Shown here: positions 29,801 through 37,531 of the stretch, piece after piece
How positions within the stretch are numbered: position 1 is the stretch's first letter
How the letters are laid out: every line of letters starts with the position of its first letter
NCBI GenBank assembly: GCA_027450045.1
Contig: DAIDKM010000002.1
Span: 1-64,000 of the forward strand
Source: Paludibacter sp.
GTDB lineage: Bacteria; Bacteroidota; Bacteroidia; Bacteroidales; Paludibacteraceae
Direction: 5' to 3'
Length of the DNA stretch: 64,000 nt
Made by a program: the position numbers and the translations under genes
Notes under the pieces: generated by a model
Seen by the model: the letters and a program-made list of their open reading frames with translations, nothing else
Database searches by the model: none
What the model was told of the DNA's origin: nothing

Positions 29801-29922
29801 GGCGGCGCAATGCTTGGAAACTGCTCGACAGGTAACGAAATATATCCCAAAATGCCGATGATGCAAATGAGAATGGAAATCACCGTTGCCAGTACAGGTC
29901 GGCGTAAAAATGTTTGTATCAT
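26800..29922 (-). CDS. RND efflux transporter, HAE1/AcrB type
   Basis: 1040-aa inner-membrane proton/drug antiporter of full AcrB length. The 12-TM topology is visible: TM1 (RRPVLATVISILICIIGIL), a porter domain (LPVEQFPSIAPP, TYPGANAQTV), and the TM4 proton-relay segment ALVLAIGIVVDDAIVVVE with paired Asp. The second half repeats the plan (FVPNEDQGIVFADVTLPPGAS; GLLAKNGILIVEFARQ). It works with the MFP 29 nt upstream and the OMF that overlaps its 3' end. The drug range cannot be read from the sequence. Confidence 0.97.
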   Translation of the reverse strand: MIQTFLRRPVLATVISILICIIGILGYISLPVEQFPSIAPPMVTVSATYPGANAQTVLRSVIAPLEEQINGVEGMTYMVSSAQNDGSASINIYFDIKTDPNMAQVDVQNRVSAALSQLPTAVAQYGVTTRKMLDNMLVIAAIYSDNPQFDETFLQNYARINVAPILERVDGVGQVNIFGSRTYSMRIWLDPVKMASFNLEPKDVISAIQEQNVEAAPGQLGLNGNQPFQYTLTYKGKFNQVPDYENIVIKALPDGQILKLKDVAKIELGAFDYSVSTLANGKPGVGMAAFQMAGSNARNVVDRLKAALEQASKSFPPGVKYAIPNDANKFLVASINRVKVTLVEAMLLVFLVVFLFLQDWRTTLIPAISSIVAIVGAFFFLNAFGFSLNLLTMFALVLAIGIVVDDAIVVVEAVHAKMDQDKSLSTFDATSKAMSEISTAIISITLVMASVFIPVSFLSSTSGVFYRQFGLTLAAAIALSALNALTLSPVLCTLLIRRHDNEEKKRNFFTRLHSNFNTAFEVSTIKYKRSLEFFTTTHRWIPVLLIVLFGLGAYGMIKITPTAFVPNEDQGIVFADVTLPPGASLERTQHVMKQLDSVIQTMPIIQARLIISGRSMLTGISGSSHGMMVSSLKNWDQRGDTTVTDVISMLNKKMAGIKEGKIIFFSPPAIRGFGMSDGFQMQLEDKTGSDVNKFYQVEQEFIKALSARPEIAFATTSFNVNFPEYQFDIQVDKCKMEGVSLSDVFQALQAYYGGMFVSDFNLYTKYCRVMIQAPPADRTDLNSFSKVSVRNSQGNMVPITTLLTFKRIYGPESLTRYNMFTAATITGKQKAGYSSGDAINAINQVAATLPPGYSVEFSGMSREEIKSGSQAIFIFFLSFLFVYFILSAQYESYILPWSVMLSLSIGLFGVYFFVHLFGVTNNIYVQVALIMLIGLLAKNGILIVEFARQRRERGMTIVQAAIDGAGARLRPILMTSFAFIFAMLPLILEGGAGKAGNNSIGVAAAGGMLIGTTFGIFVIPTMFVIFQTLDEKLRKRKWRH

Positions 29923-29951
29923 GTAACCGTGAAAATTAAAAATAAAACCGT

Positions 29952-31037
29952 TTAATGCAACAACGGAACAATCTTCATCCCGTCTTTCAACTGATTGATA
30001 CCATCCAGAACAACAATAGAACCATCTTGCAATCCATCCTTCACCACATAATTATAATCAGCAACAGCTTCAACCGTTATATTTGTTGCATGTACAATAT
30101 TTTGCTTATCAACTGTATATACCATCTTTTTATTCTGAATGTCAAAAGTGGCTTTTTGCGGTACTAACAAAGCATGGTGATAATAAGTTGGCAGACGAAT
30201 TGTTCCGGTACTACCAGTTCGTAATAATTCTTGAGGATTGGGAAAGATAGCTTTCAGCAACAACGTTCCTGTGGTCGGGTCAACCAAACCGCTTCCCAAT
30301 GCGATTTTTCCTTTCAAAGGATAGACCGTTCCATCTGCCAAAATTAATTCTGCAGGTGGCAATTTCATTACTTTTTGTTGCAATGTTCCTTTCAACGTGT
30401 CGGCTAAAAGCAACAACTTCTTTTCGTCGAATGAAAAATAAGCAAACATGTTACCACTTGCCGAAACAGTGGTTATGGGCGTTGCAGCGCCAGCCGTAAC
30501 CAAACTTCCTTCACGTAACGTAATTTGCCCTACTACTCCCGTCACCGGACTTGTAATTGAAGTGTACCCTAAATTGATTCTTGCATTCTCATAAGTCGCT
30601 TTTGCGGCATCTAAATTACTCTTGTCAGTTTCAAGTTGATATGGGCTGATAATTCCTTGTTGAACCAAGGGAGTCACCTTTTTCACTTCCAGCGAAGCAT
30701 TGTCGTAAGCTGCTTTTGCACTACGTAATGCTTGCCGGTAATCGTTATCCTGAATCTTTAAGATTGGCTGACCCTTGCGTACATGATCGCCTTCAGCCAC
30801 AAACAAACGAGAAATATACCCTGTGGCACGCGAGTAAATGGTGACCACATTTTCACTTTCGAGCTGTGTGGCATAGCTTGTATAAACCGTGGCATCGCCA
30901 TAGTGCACAACCATTGAATTGAATTGCGCCGGAGGCATCTTCTTCTCTTTTTGAGAAGAGTTACAAGCAGCTAACCCCACAGCAAGAACCAAAATGATGA
31001 AGTAACGAAGCCTTAAAAAATCAAAGGATTGTCTCAT
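29952..31037 (-). CDS. RND efflux periplasmic adaptor (MFP/AcrA type)
   Basis: 361-aa lipoprotein from ATG 31035-31037. This start gives a standard lipoprotein signal (LVLAVGLAACNSS); the frame stays open up to 31106 through a hairpin, but that extension is not signal-like. Domains in order: lipoyl half-motif (ATGYISRLFVAEGDHVRKGQP), alpha-hairpin (about residues 75-125), second lipoyl half (NLGYTSITSPVTGVVG), beta-barrel and membrane-proximal domain. It is the first gene of the MFP-RND-OMF-Dph6 unit and is probably controlled by the TetR protein upstream. Confidence 0.95.
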   Translation of the reverse strand: MRQSFDFLRLRYFIILVLAVGLAACNSSQKEKKMPPAQFNSMVVHYGDATVYTSYATQLESENVVTIYSRATGYISRLFVAEGDHVRKGQPILKIQDNDYRQALRSAKAAYDNASLEVKKVTPLVQQGIISPYQLETDKSNLDAAKATYENARINLGYTSITSPVTGVVGQITLREGSLVTAGAATPITTVSASGNMFAYFSFDEKKLLLLADTLKGTLQQKVMKLPPAELILADGTVYPLKGKIALGSGLVDPTTGTLLLKAIFPNPQELLRTGSTGTIRLPTYYHHALLVPQKATFDIQNKKMVYTVDKQNIVHATNITVEAVADYNYVVKDGLQDGSIVVLDGINQLKDGMKIVPLLH

Positions 31038-31080
31038 ACGAGTAAAATTAAAAAAGAATAAAGGGAAAGGGATAACAACA

Positions 31081-31125
31081 TTTCCGAAAAGAAAGCATGA
31101 TGACACTCATCCTTCTTTTCGGAAA
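31081..31125 (-). terminator. Hairpin between tRNA-Arg and the MFP gene
   Basis: TTTCCGAAAAGAA (31081-31093) pairs perfectly with TTCTTTTCGGAAA (31113-31125), a 13-bp stem with a 19-nt loop. It could end the tRNA transcript or, since it covers the region just before the MFP start, act as an attenuator or regulatory site of the pump operon. Confidence 0.6.
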
Positions 31126-31153
31126 TAAATTTGTTTTGTTGAAGCATAAAAAG

Positions 31154-31225
31154 TAGTCCCACCGGGAATCGAACCCAGACCAACAGAACCGGAATCTGCC
31201 ATTCTATCCATTAAACTATAGGACC
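31154..31225 (-). tRNA. tRNA-Arg (CCG)
   Basis: Cloverleaf on the minus strand: acceptor GGTCCTA/TGGGACT (G1-U72 and one inner G-U), anticodon arm GCAGA-TTCCGGT-TCTGT with anticodon CCG, and T-arm loop TTCGATT. About 72 nt; discriminator A, CCA not fully encoded. It lies between the TetR gene and the pump genes, on the same strand. Confidence 0.94.
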
Positions 31226-31274
31226 GTTTGATCATGCAAAAATAGTTTATTTTTCGTTAGCATGTACAACAACG

Positions 31275-31308
31275 CCCCTCCTTTCGCAAAAGAATCGTGC
31301 GAAAGGGG
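31275..31308 (-). terminator. Hairpin after the tetR gene
   Basis: CTTTCGCA (31281-31288) pairs with TGCGAAAG (31298-31305), extended by C/G pairs across a small bulge. It lies 48 nt beyond the TetR stop. No T run follows, so termination is likely but not certain. Confidence 0.45.
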
Positions 31309-31355
31309 AGCAGAGCCAAGCTAACATACAGTTACTAAATTGATAACAAAGAATG

Positions 31356-31970
31356 TCAGACGGATTTGATACTATGCAAGACAAAATCAACAATGGCATC
31401 TTTACGTTGCCCGATATAGGTTGCATACTCTTCATTGTTCCAATCGAATAATGATTTATTCAACGATTTGTTGATGAACATCGAAGAATTGAGCGAAAAT
31501 AGATGAATAAGCAAATCCTGAGGATTCAACACGCGAATTTCACCATCGGCAATGGCTGCTTTCGTGACTTCATCAAAATGGGTACGCAACGGAGCTGTTA
31601 AATTTACAATCCTATGCTTCAGAAAATCCAACCGCTCCTTGTTCACAAAAAACTCATTCAACATGAAAAATGGCATTTGCGGATTATCCAAGAAGAGGTC
31701 GAAATAACTGCCGATCATCTTTTCGATGCGATCCACATAAGGAATTTCCAATGAAAGAATGGCGTCAAAAGAAGATAAAATCGACTTCAAACGCGATACA
31801 AAAATAGTCTCGAAAAGATTCTCCTTCGTTCGGAAGTAATAGTGGATCAAGGCATGATTCACATTTGCGCGAAGTGCAATTTCGGTCGTTTTTGTTGAAC
31901 TAAACCCTTTTTCAAGAAAAACGGCTTCGGCAGCCTCTAAAATTCGTTGTTCCGTGTTGTTCGTCTTCAT
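31356..31970 (-). CDS. TetR/AcrR family transcriptional regulator
   Basis: 204-aa one-component repressor. The N-terminal helix-turn-helix is clear: RILEAAEAVFLEKGFSSTKT then HALIHYYFRTKENLFETIF. The C-terminal ligand-binding helices are diverged, as usual. It lies directly upstream of the RND pump in the same direction, separated only by tRNA-Arg, so control of the pump is likely. An 8-bp-arm palindrome 17 nt upstream of its start is the best candidate operator, suggesting autoregulation. Confidence 0.93.
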   Translation of the reverse strand: MKTNNTEQRILEAAEAVFLEKGFSSTKTTEIALRANVNHALIHYYFRTKENLFETIFVSRLKSILSSFDAILSLEIPYVDRIEKMIGSYFDLFLDNPQMPFFMLNEFFVNKERLDFLKHRIVNLTAPLRTHFDEVTKAAIADGEIRVLNPQDLLIHLFSLNSSMFINKSLNKSLFDWNNEEYATYIGQRKDAIVDFVLHSIKSV

Positions 31971-31986
31971 GCTTTCGTGTTTTTTT

Positions 31987-32004
31987 TCAACATCAAGATG
32001 TTGA
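31987..32004. promoter_or_regulatory. Palindromic operator candidate upstream of tetR
   Basis: TCAACATC-AA-GATGTTGA: perfect 8-bp arms around two central bases, ending 17 nt before the tetR start codon. The size and symmetry fit a TetR-dimer site. Confidence 0.6.
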
Positions 32005-32066
32005 TATTTAAATCATTGAATTATATTGATATACTCCTGTTTCAAGTAATTATTATGCACACACTC

Positions 32067-32130
32067 TCCCACTGCGTCGCTTAAAATGGCTCAATGCTTA
32101 AGCTTTGAGCATTAGACATAGGCAGTGGGA
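32067..32130. repeat. 64-nt nested hairpin
   Basis: The outer arms TCCCACTGC (32067-32075) and GCAGTGGGA (32122-32130) pair perfectly. Inside, AATGCT and AGCATT make a second stem, and further partial pairing fills the arms. There is no T run. It could be a fold-back element, a repeat or an unusual terminator; 32131-32321 holds no recognised gene. Confidence 0.55.
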
Positions 32131-32321
32131 AAAAGTTTAAATGCTGACGGGGGTTTTTGTTTATTTTGTCTGTTGAATATGGGCATCGTATTGATTGACA
32201 ATGGTAATAAACTTGATAAGTCCCGTAGAAATTTATTGCATAAAGACAATCAACGATGATTTTTCGTTGGAGCTTGAATTGTTCTTGTGTTCTCTGTGCC
32301 TCTGCAAGTTTGCCATAATCC

Positions 32322-32963
32322 TTACGAATGAAACATCAATAACTTCAAAAAGAAGGATGACACGACTTTTATCATTTCGGATATATGCAAGATATTGACA
32401 TGTAACCAACTTTCGCCAATAATAATGGCCAACAATACGACAGTACCGTATTTGTATAAATTATTCATCAACTGAGGATTGCTGTCTTTCAGAAAAGTGA
32501 GATATACATGCGATCCATCGAGCGGAGGCAGTGGAATCAGGTTGAAAATGAACAAGGCAATATTAATCATCCCCCAGTAAACAACAAGATTGATAATCCA
32601 CAAGCCTGTTTCGGTATTGTTGAAGAAATCCGCAAAATATAAACCACGGGCAATAATAAAGAAAAGCAGTGCAAGCACAAGGTTGGACAACGGGCCGGCA
32701 ATAGAGATCAGTATCTCATCGCGATGCTTTTCTTTCAGATTGTCAGGATTAAACGTCACCGGTTTTGCCCACCCGAATCCGGCAATAACAATCAGGAAAA
32801 ATCCCATCCAGTCGATATGTTTCAACGGGTTCAATGTTACCCTTCCTAAATCTTTTGCCGTGCTGTCTCCTAAAAGATAGGCAGCATACGCATGCGAAAA
32901 CTCATGTACGGTTAGTCCGATAACGGCAGCCGGTATTATCTCCAATGTTTGCGTGAGATTCAT
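32322..32963 (-). CDS. Site-2-protease family (M50) membrane metalloprotease
   Basis: 213-aa polytopic membrane protein. The zinc motif HEFSH is in an early TM helix (about residues 20-24) and the third ligand is in PLPPLDGSHV (about 147-156). The NPLKHIDWMGF segment and AGPLSNLVLALLFF helix match the FtsH-independent, PDZ-less S2P subgroup common in bacteria. No substrate or partner can be inferred. It follows the restriction-modification gene by 49 nt on the same strand. Confidence 0.93.
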   Translation of the reverse strand: MNLTQTLEIIPAAVIGLTVHEFSHAYAAYLLGDSTAKDLGRVTLNPLKHIDWMGFFLIVIAGFGWAKPVTFNPDNLKEKHRDEILISIAGPLSNLVLALLFFIIARGLYFADFFNNTETGLWIINLVVYWGMINIALFIFNLIPLPPLDGSHVYLTFLKDSNPQLMNNLYKYGTVVLLAIIIGESWLHVNILHISEMIKVVSSFFLKLLMFHS

Positions 32964-33012
32964 TTTAATAGAATTATTTGATATGTTTATATTCCTGCGA
33001 TGAAATCGGTTT

Positions 33013-35973
33013 TTATTTCCCTTCCACGATTTTTATTTCTTCATCTGTCAAGTCGTAGAGTTGATAAATGATTTGGTTTATCTTGTTTTCGAGGAAATCA
33101 ATTCTGCGATTTAGTTGGTCAACTTTAGATTGTAGCTTGGTTTCGATTTTTTCCTGATTGAGTTGCAGTAATTGAGCAACAGAATCACTGATCTGCTCTT
33201 GCGAAAACTCTGTTTCCTTGGTAATTACAGGAATAAGCAATTGTTCAATATGTCCTTTTTTTACTTGTGCCAGAACCTCTCCTTTCTCGGGATTAATCTG
33301 ATAATAAATAAAGTCCGTCAACTTTGAATTGAGGATGCCCAGCACAAACTTTAGGTCACTATTTTTCGGTAGCAATAGATGCAAATTATCTCTTGCAATG
33401 ATATTTTTGCCTATCAACGTAGCAATGATGCTATCGCCGGTTTGCCGCACAATGATTTTCTCTTCCGCATCAAATAAAGCAGGATTGCGCGGCGCAGCAA
33501 GCCATTCTCCATAATCGATCCAACTGTCATTATTCCAATAACTAACATATCTGTTCATTAATCGGCCTCGCATCAATGGCAGCCAATGTTCTCCTTCAGG
33601 TTTAGTTTGGTGCTCAGTGACAAAGGGTTTTTCTTTCATCGTTTTCGCTGTTTGAGCGGGCATCCCTTTCCCTTTTTCAAATGGTTTTACTCCATTGAAA
33701 ACATCGCAACTATCTTTTATCATCACCGAACGTTGCTTTATTTTTTCAAACAACGCCTTTTCTTCTTTTAGAGAAAGTATATTGATAATTTCTCCATTTT
33801 CCGGAAGATTGTACTGGTTTACAATCTGATAGAATTTGATTTCTCCTTTTTCATAAACATCAATTTGAACATCGCTATTTTTTATGAAATTGTTTTTCTC
33901 GAACACAATGACGTGCGTATCAACTACAGCCTTGAAAATATGCTTGTTGATTTGCAAAATGTTGTGCCAGAAATAATCCTTCATCAAATAACGCCTGATG
34001 TTTCTAAAAGTAATGGATTGAAGCCATGTATTGGGAATAATTACGCCTATCATCCCACCGGAAACCAATAGTTGATTGGATTTTTCTAAGAACAATAAAT
34101 ATAAATCTTGCTGATAATCTTGATATTGATAGCGATTGGAAAAATACCTCAACATATTTTTATCGGACACCTTCACGTAAGGCGGATTCCCAATGACAAT
34201 ATCAAAACCGCCATTCGTTGTTTTGTATTGTTGTGATGATTCTTTTACAATCAATCTGTTGATTAATTGCTCTGTACTATTTTCAAGTTCAACGATTTTA
34301 TGGTACTGCTGTTTAAAAAGCATGCTTTTATCCATCTCGACATTTCTCTGAAACACGTCAGGAAATGACTTTTGCCAGTTAAATGGTTTTATTACATGTG
34401 CATCGCCAAAATCAATTTCATTATCATAATAATCAGTGTCTATCAAGCTGTTTCCACTTTTAATGTTTCCATCAAGCGTTGGCAACACCCGTTCGTGAAA
34501 TATCTTCAATTGATAATCAATGCTTGCCTCCGTCTCTCCTTCCATACATTTCAACAGCAAACTCAATTTGGTAACTTCCACCGCGTTCACATCAATATCC
34601 ACCCCAAAAATATTGTTGAGTAATATTCGTTTCTTTTCGTTCGTAGTCAGGTTACCTTCGGGTGTAAGCGGATTGTTTTTTGTCCCTTTCGAAGGTTTAC
34701 CTTTGTCAGTGTAATAGTCCTTATGCCAATCTAATAAATAGTGGTAGGCGCCAATCAAAAAACTGCCGCTCCCGCATGCAGGATCAACGATCTTTATATT
34801 GCTTACCTCGTTGGGAGTTTTGCCTTCGATGAGTTTGCCTATCGTATTTTTTACGATGTAATCGACAATGTATTGAGGGGTATAATAAACACCGCCGGCT
34901 TTTCTCACATCCGGTTTTTCTTCAATCTTGGCATGATGGGCAGGGGTAATGTGGATAACTTTTCCAAGAAATTGCTCATAAACACTTCCAAGAATTTCCA
35001 CTGGTAGAACAGAAAACTCATAAGGACTTTCAGGATAATATAATTCGTTGATAATAGTCTTAATAACCTTATTATCAATGCTAATTACCTTACTAATTGT
35101 GTCTTTTCTGAAATCAAATAGGCCTGAATTGTATTTATCGTCCGCTTCGCTGAATATGGCTAACAGGTTTTGATAAAAATCGCCGTGTTTCAAAGCACTT
35201 TTTAAGTTGCCGTAAGGTTCAATCCTCCGATCTTCTGCAATGCGTAAGAAAATGAGCCTGTCGATAGTTTGCTGAACAGCAAAATTCATTTCATCTTCAT
35301 CAAGCTCTTTATTTTTCCAACTGATGCTGGTGGCAAGATAGGTTCTCCACGTGTCAAGCGATTGCAAAAATTCTTTGTCAACGGTAGTAGTCCCTTTCTT
35401 ATGGGTGTCAGTTTGAATAAACAGGTCGAAACTCCCTTTTAAAACGCGTTCTTTGCTAAATGTTTCCCATAAAAAATCAAATTCTTTCAGGTATTCTGTA
35501 TAGGTAAGATGCTTGATGCGTGCAACTGACGCTTTGTCGGTTGGCTTTGGTTTTTTGGTACAATCATATACAGAAAACTCTTCAAAATCAGTTATTATGC
35601 TGATAGGCAGCTTTGCGCTCCATCCATATCTGCGTACCTGATAGGCAGGTTGTATTTCATCTTTTATTGATATGCTCGGCTTTTTCGCTTCCACAAAAAA
35701 GAGTCTTTTGCCTCCCACTAATCGAAATGAATAATCAGGCGCTTTGGTTGCCTTACCCACTTTTACCCTGTCTTCATGAATAACTTCCCGGTAACTTTCC
35801 GCATAACCGTTTTCATTGTCAATATCCCAACCTAAAGCCTTGAAAAATGGATCGATAAAATCACGGCGTGTCATTGTCTCATTATAGTCCGCCCTTTTGT
35901 ATGAGTCAAACTGATCTGTAAACCGTTCAACAAGTTCCGAAATCTTCTTGAATGCTGTTTCTTTATTGGTCAT
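33013..35973 (-). CDS. Type IIG restriction-modification enzyme (N6-adenine methyltransferase + nuclease)
   Basis: 986-aa single-chain R-M enzyme. The N-terminal nuclease core carries Asp80 in APDYSF and Glu95-x-Lys97 in FFVEAKKP, a PD-(D/E)xK arrangement. A helical connector follows, then the Eco57I-like methyltransferase: SAM motif VDPACGSGSFLIGAY (about residue 398) and catalytic NPPY in VIGNPPYVKVSD (about residue 594), typical of amino-methyltransferases acting on adenine. The C-terminal TaqI-like target-recognition part includes YGEWLAAPRNPALF and ends in coiled coil and KIVEGK. Self-contained enzymes of this kind need no separate methylase, and none is present. The recognition site is not predictable. 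It is probably horizontally acquired. Confidence 0.93.
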   Translation of the reverse strand: MTNKETAFKKISELVERFTDQFDSYKRADYNETMTRRDFIDPFFKALGWDIDNENGYAESYREVIHEDRVKVGKATKAPDYSFRLVGGKRLFFVEAKKPSISIKDEIQPAYQVRRYGWSAKLPISIITDFEEFSVYDCTKKPKPTDKASVARIKHLTYTEYLKEFDFLWETFSKERVLKGSFDLFIQTDTHKKGTTTVDKEFLQSLDTWRTYLATSISWKNKELDEDEMNFAVQQTIDRLIFLRIAEDRRIEPYGNLKSALKHGDFYQNLLAIFSEADDKYNSGLFDFRKDTISKVISIDNKVIKTIINELYYPESPYEFSVLPVEILGSVYEQFLGKVIHITPAHHAKIEEKPDVRKAGGVYYTPQYIVDYIVKNTIGKLIEGKTPNEVSNIKIVDPACGSGSFLIGAYHYLLDWHKDYYTDKGKPSKGTKNNPLTPEGNLTTNEKKRILLNNIFGVDIDVNAVEVTKLSLLLKCMEGETEASIDYQLKIFHERVLPTLDGNIKSGNSLIDTDYYDNEIDFGDAHVIKPFNWQKSFPDVFQRNVEMDKSMLFKQQYHKIVELENSTEQLINRLIVKESSQQYKTTNGGFDIVIGNPPYVKVSDKNMLRYFSNRYQYQDYQQDLYLLFLEKSNQLLVSGGMIGVIIPNTWLQSITFRNIRRYLMKDYFWHNILQINKHIFKAVVDTHVIVFEKNNFIKNSDVQIDVYEKGEIKFYQIVNQYNLPENGEIINILSLKEEKALFEKIKQRSVMIKDSCDVFNGVKPFEKGKGMPAQTAKTMKEKPFVTEHQTKPEGEHWLPLMRGRLMNRYVSYWNNDSWIDYGEWLAAPRNPALFDAEEKIIVRQTGDSIIATLIGKNIIARDNLHLLLPKNSDLKFVLGILNSKLTDFIYYQINPEKGEVLAQVKKGHIEQLLIPVITKETEFSQEQISDSVAQLLQLNQEKIETKLQSKVDQLNRRIDFLENKINQIIYQLYDLTDEEIKIVEGK

Positions 35974-36029
35974 GTGGTCATGCTATTACTCTATTTTATT
36001 ATCTCATCTGATGAGTGAATACAACCAAA

Positions 36030-36326
36030 TTATTCCTTTTCGACTACAAACATACACATATTTTTCAATAGTCTGCGTTTTTTACCGAAAATACATAAAA
36101 ACACCTCGTAATTTCCCTCGTTTGGTAACTCCAACGCTTCGAATGAAGGAGAACTACACAGATCCACTTTGATGTTTTTTAATGTTTTATTACTGAAATA
36201 TATGATTATCTTTGTGCTTTCATTATTGGCAATTGAGCTACTTTCCCGTTTCCACAAGGAGTATTCCCCTGTCTCACAACATTCATTTCCACAGGCTATT
36301 TCATCTTTCAACACACGATTCCACAT
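36030..36326 (-). CDS. Hypothetical protein, 98 aa, uncertain
   Basis: Open frame MWNRVLKDEIACGNECCETG... with no recognised family. It has four Cys in the N-terminal third, a hydrophobic beta-like middle (TKIIIYFSNK) and a basic C-terminus. In its favour, a GGAGG lies about 9 nt before the ATG, unusual for this genome, and supplied by the last unit of an 11-bp GGAG array. Against it: no promoter box upstream, no homology I can name. It stands 56 nt before the R-M gene on the same strand and could be a small accessory gene or chance. Confidence 0.3.
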   Translation of the reverse strand: MWNRVLKDEIACGNECCETGEYSLWKRESSSIANNESTKIIIYFSNKTLKNIKVDLCSSPSFEALELPNEGNYEVFLCIFGKKRRLLKNMCMFVVEKE

Positions 36327-36329
36327 TTG

Positions 36330-36406
36330 ATCCTCCGGGGTAACTCCGAGGTAGCTCCGACCCTCCTCCTATCCACCTCCTATGCAACTCCTATCTTCCT
36401 CCTATC
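36330..36406 (-). repeat. 11-bp phased array, seven units (GATAGGAG-type)
   Basis: Seven exact-length 11-nt units, + strand pattern NNNCTCC(G/T)ANN: ATCCTCCGGGG, TAACTCCGAGG, TAGCTCCGACC, CTCCTCCTATC, CACCTCCTATG, CAACTCCTATC, TTCCTCCTATC. On the minus strand the better units read GATAGGAGNNN. Spacing is exactly 11 in all seven. Stop codons in the frame and the 11-nt period rule out coding. The rest of 36407-36822 has no recognised gene. Confidence 0.8.
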
Positions 36407-36822
36407 ATAACCCTGTATTCCATTCTTAATTCTGTGTCAATTCTTTCTTGAAGGGCCATGGCATTATTATTAATTAAACAGATTTATTTTGCTAAATAAA
36501 TAAAATCACAACAGTCATATTGGCTCAAAATGCCATTTATCAACAAAAGAGTCAACTATAGGCACTAACTGGCCTAAATCACTTTTTGTTTTATCGAAAT
36601 CGACAATCACGCTGTGTCGTTTGCCATAACACTCCTTTTGTCAATGAATTGCCAGATTTCTTCATCGCTTACACAAAGCGAATGCCTGCATTGAGATTGC
36701 TGCACGAGATTGAACAGCAGCAAACAACATTCCTTGAAAACACAACCAGAAAAGGAACACCAAACGTCGAAGAAATGTCTTCGTAACCGCTCTTTCTTCT
36801 ATTTCAACACAGGAATAACCAC

Positions 36823-36856
36823 AAAAAAAGGAGGTTGCAAGCAATCCTCCTTTTTC
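36823..36856 (-). terminator. Terminator of frr
   Basis: AAAAGGAGG (to 36834) pairs with CCTCCTTTT (from 36846) over an 11-nt loop, with A/T runs on both sides, 24 nt after the frr stop. Confidence 0.85.
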
Positions 36857-36879
36857 TATTTTTTGAGTGACAGACAGCG

Positions 36880-37440
36880 TCAAACCGTCATAATCTCTTT
36901 TTCTTTGGCGGCTAACATTTCGTCCACTTTCTTGATAAACTTATCGTGTATCTTTTGAGCATCATTTTCAGCTTCCTTTCCTTCATCTTCAGCAAGACCA
37001 TCTTTGATGGCTTTTTTAAGTAAATCCATCGCATCGCGTCGAGCGTTACGGACACTCACTTTTGCCTCTTCGGCTTCATGTTTGGCTTGTTTCACCAACT
37101 GTTTTCTGCGTTCTTCTGTCACAGGAGGAATCGACAACCGGATAACTTCACCATTGTTGACGGGTGTAATGCCGACATCAGATGCCATGATCGTTTTTTC
37201 AATGACACTGATCATCGCTTTCTCCCACGGCTGAATCGTTATGGTCTTTGCATCGGGTGTGGTCACCGTAGCTACTCCACTAATTGGCACATGGTTGCCA
37301 TAATATTCCACATGCAATCCATCTAAGATTCGGGGATTGGCTTTGCCGGCACGAATATGCGCAAATGTTTCATCTAAGAAACTCAGGGTAGTTGCCATTT
37401 TGTCTTCAGCAGACTTCAAAATTTGTTTTACATCTGTCAT
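36880..37440 (-). CDS. frr: Ribosome recycling factor
   Basis: 186-aa protein that splits post-termination ribosomes with EF-G. The typical helical bundle sequence is clear: LDETFAHIRAGKANPRILDGL, VPISGVATVTTPDAKTITIQPW, IRLSIPPVTEERRKQLVKQAK and the basic AKVSVRNARRDAMDLLKK. Full length. Single gene with its own terminator; the dapA gene lies 91 nt upstream on the same strand. Confidence 0.98.
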   Translation of the reverse strand: MTDVKQILKSAEDKMATTLSFLDETFAHIRAGKANPRILDGLHVEYYGNHVPISGVATVTTPDAKTITIQPWEKAMISVIEKTIMASDVGITPVNNGEVIRLSIPPVTEERRKQLVKQAKHEAEEAKVSVRNARRDAMDLLKKAIKDGLAEDEGKEAENDAQKIHDKFIKKVDEMLAAKEKEIMTV

Positions 37441-37531
37441 AACCTCTATTTTATGGAGTTGATTAATAGGTGTATTTTGTACTCGAGTTAGTTGAAAAAG
37501 AAACTGATAAAGCGTTTGAGGTGTTATTCCT

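Noticed and set aside
32195-32398. Plus-strand frame containing LELFLCSLCLCKFA
   Set aside because: It overlaps the end of the M50 protease gene. The Cys/Leu-rich string resembles decayed sequence seen near GxxExxY-type genes, but there is too little to call a pseudogene.
36330-36406. CRISPR array interpretation of the 11-bp units
   Set aside because: Units are contiguous and far too short, without spacers; no cas genes in the window.
36662-36958. Open frames around the frr terminator
   Set aside because: They run through the hairpin terminator, have no recognisable family and no start signal.
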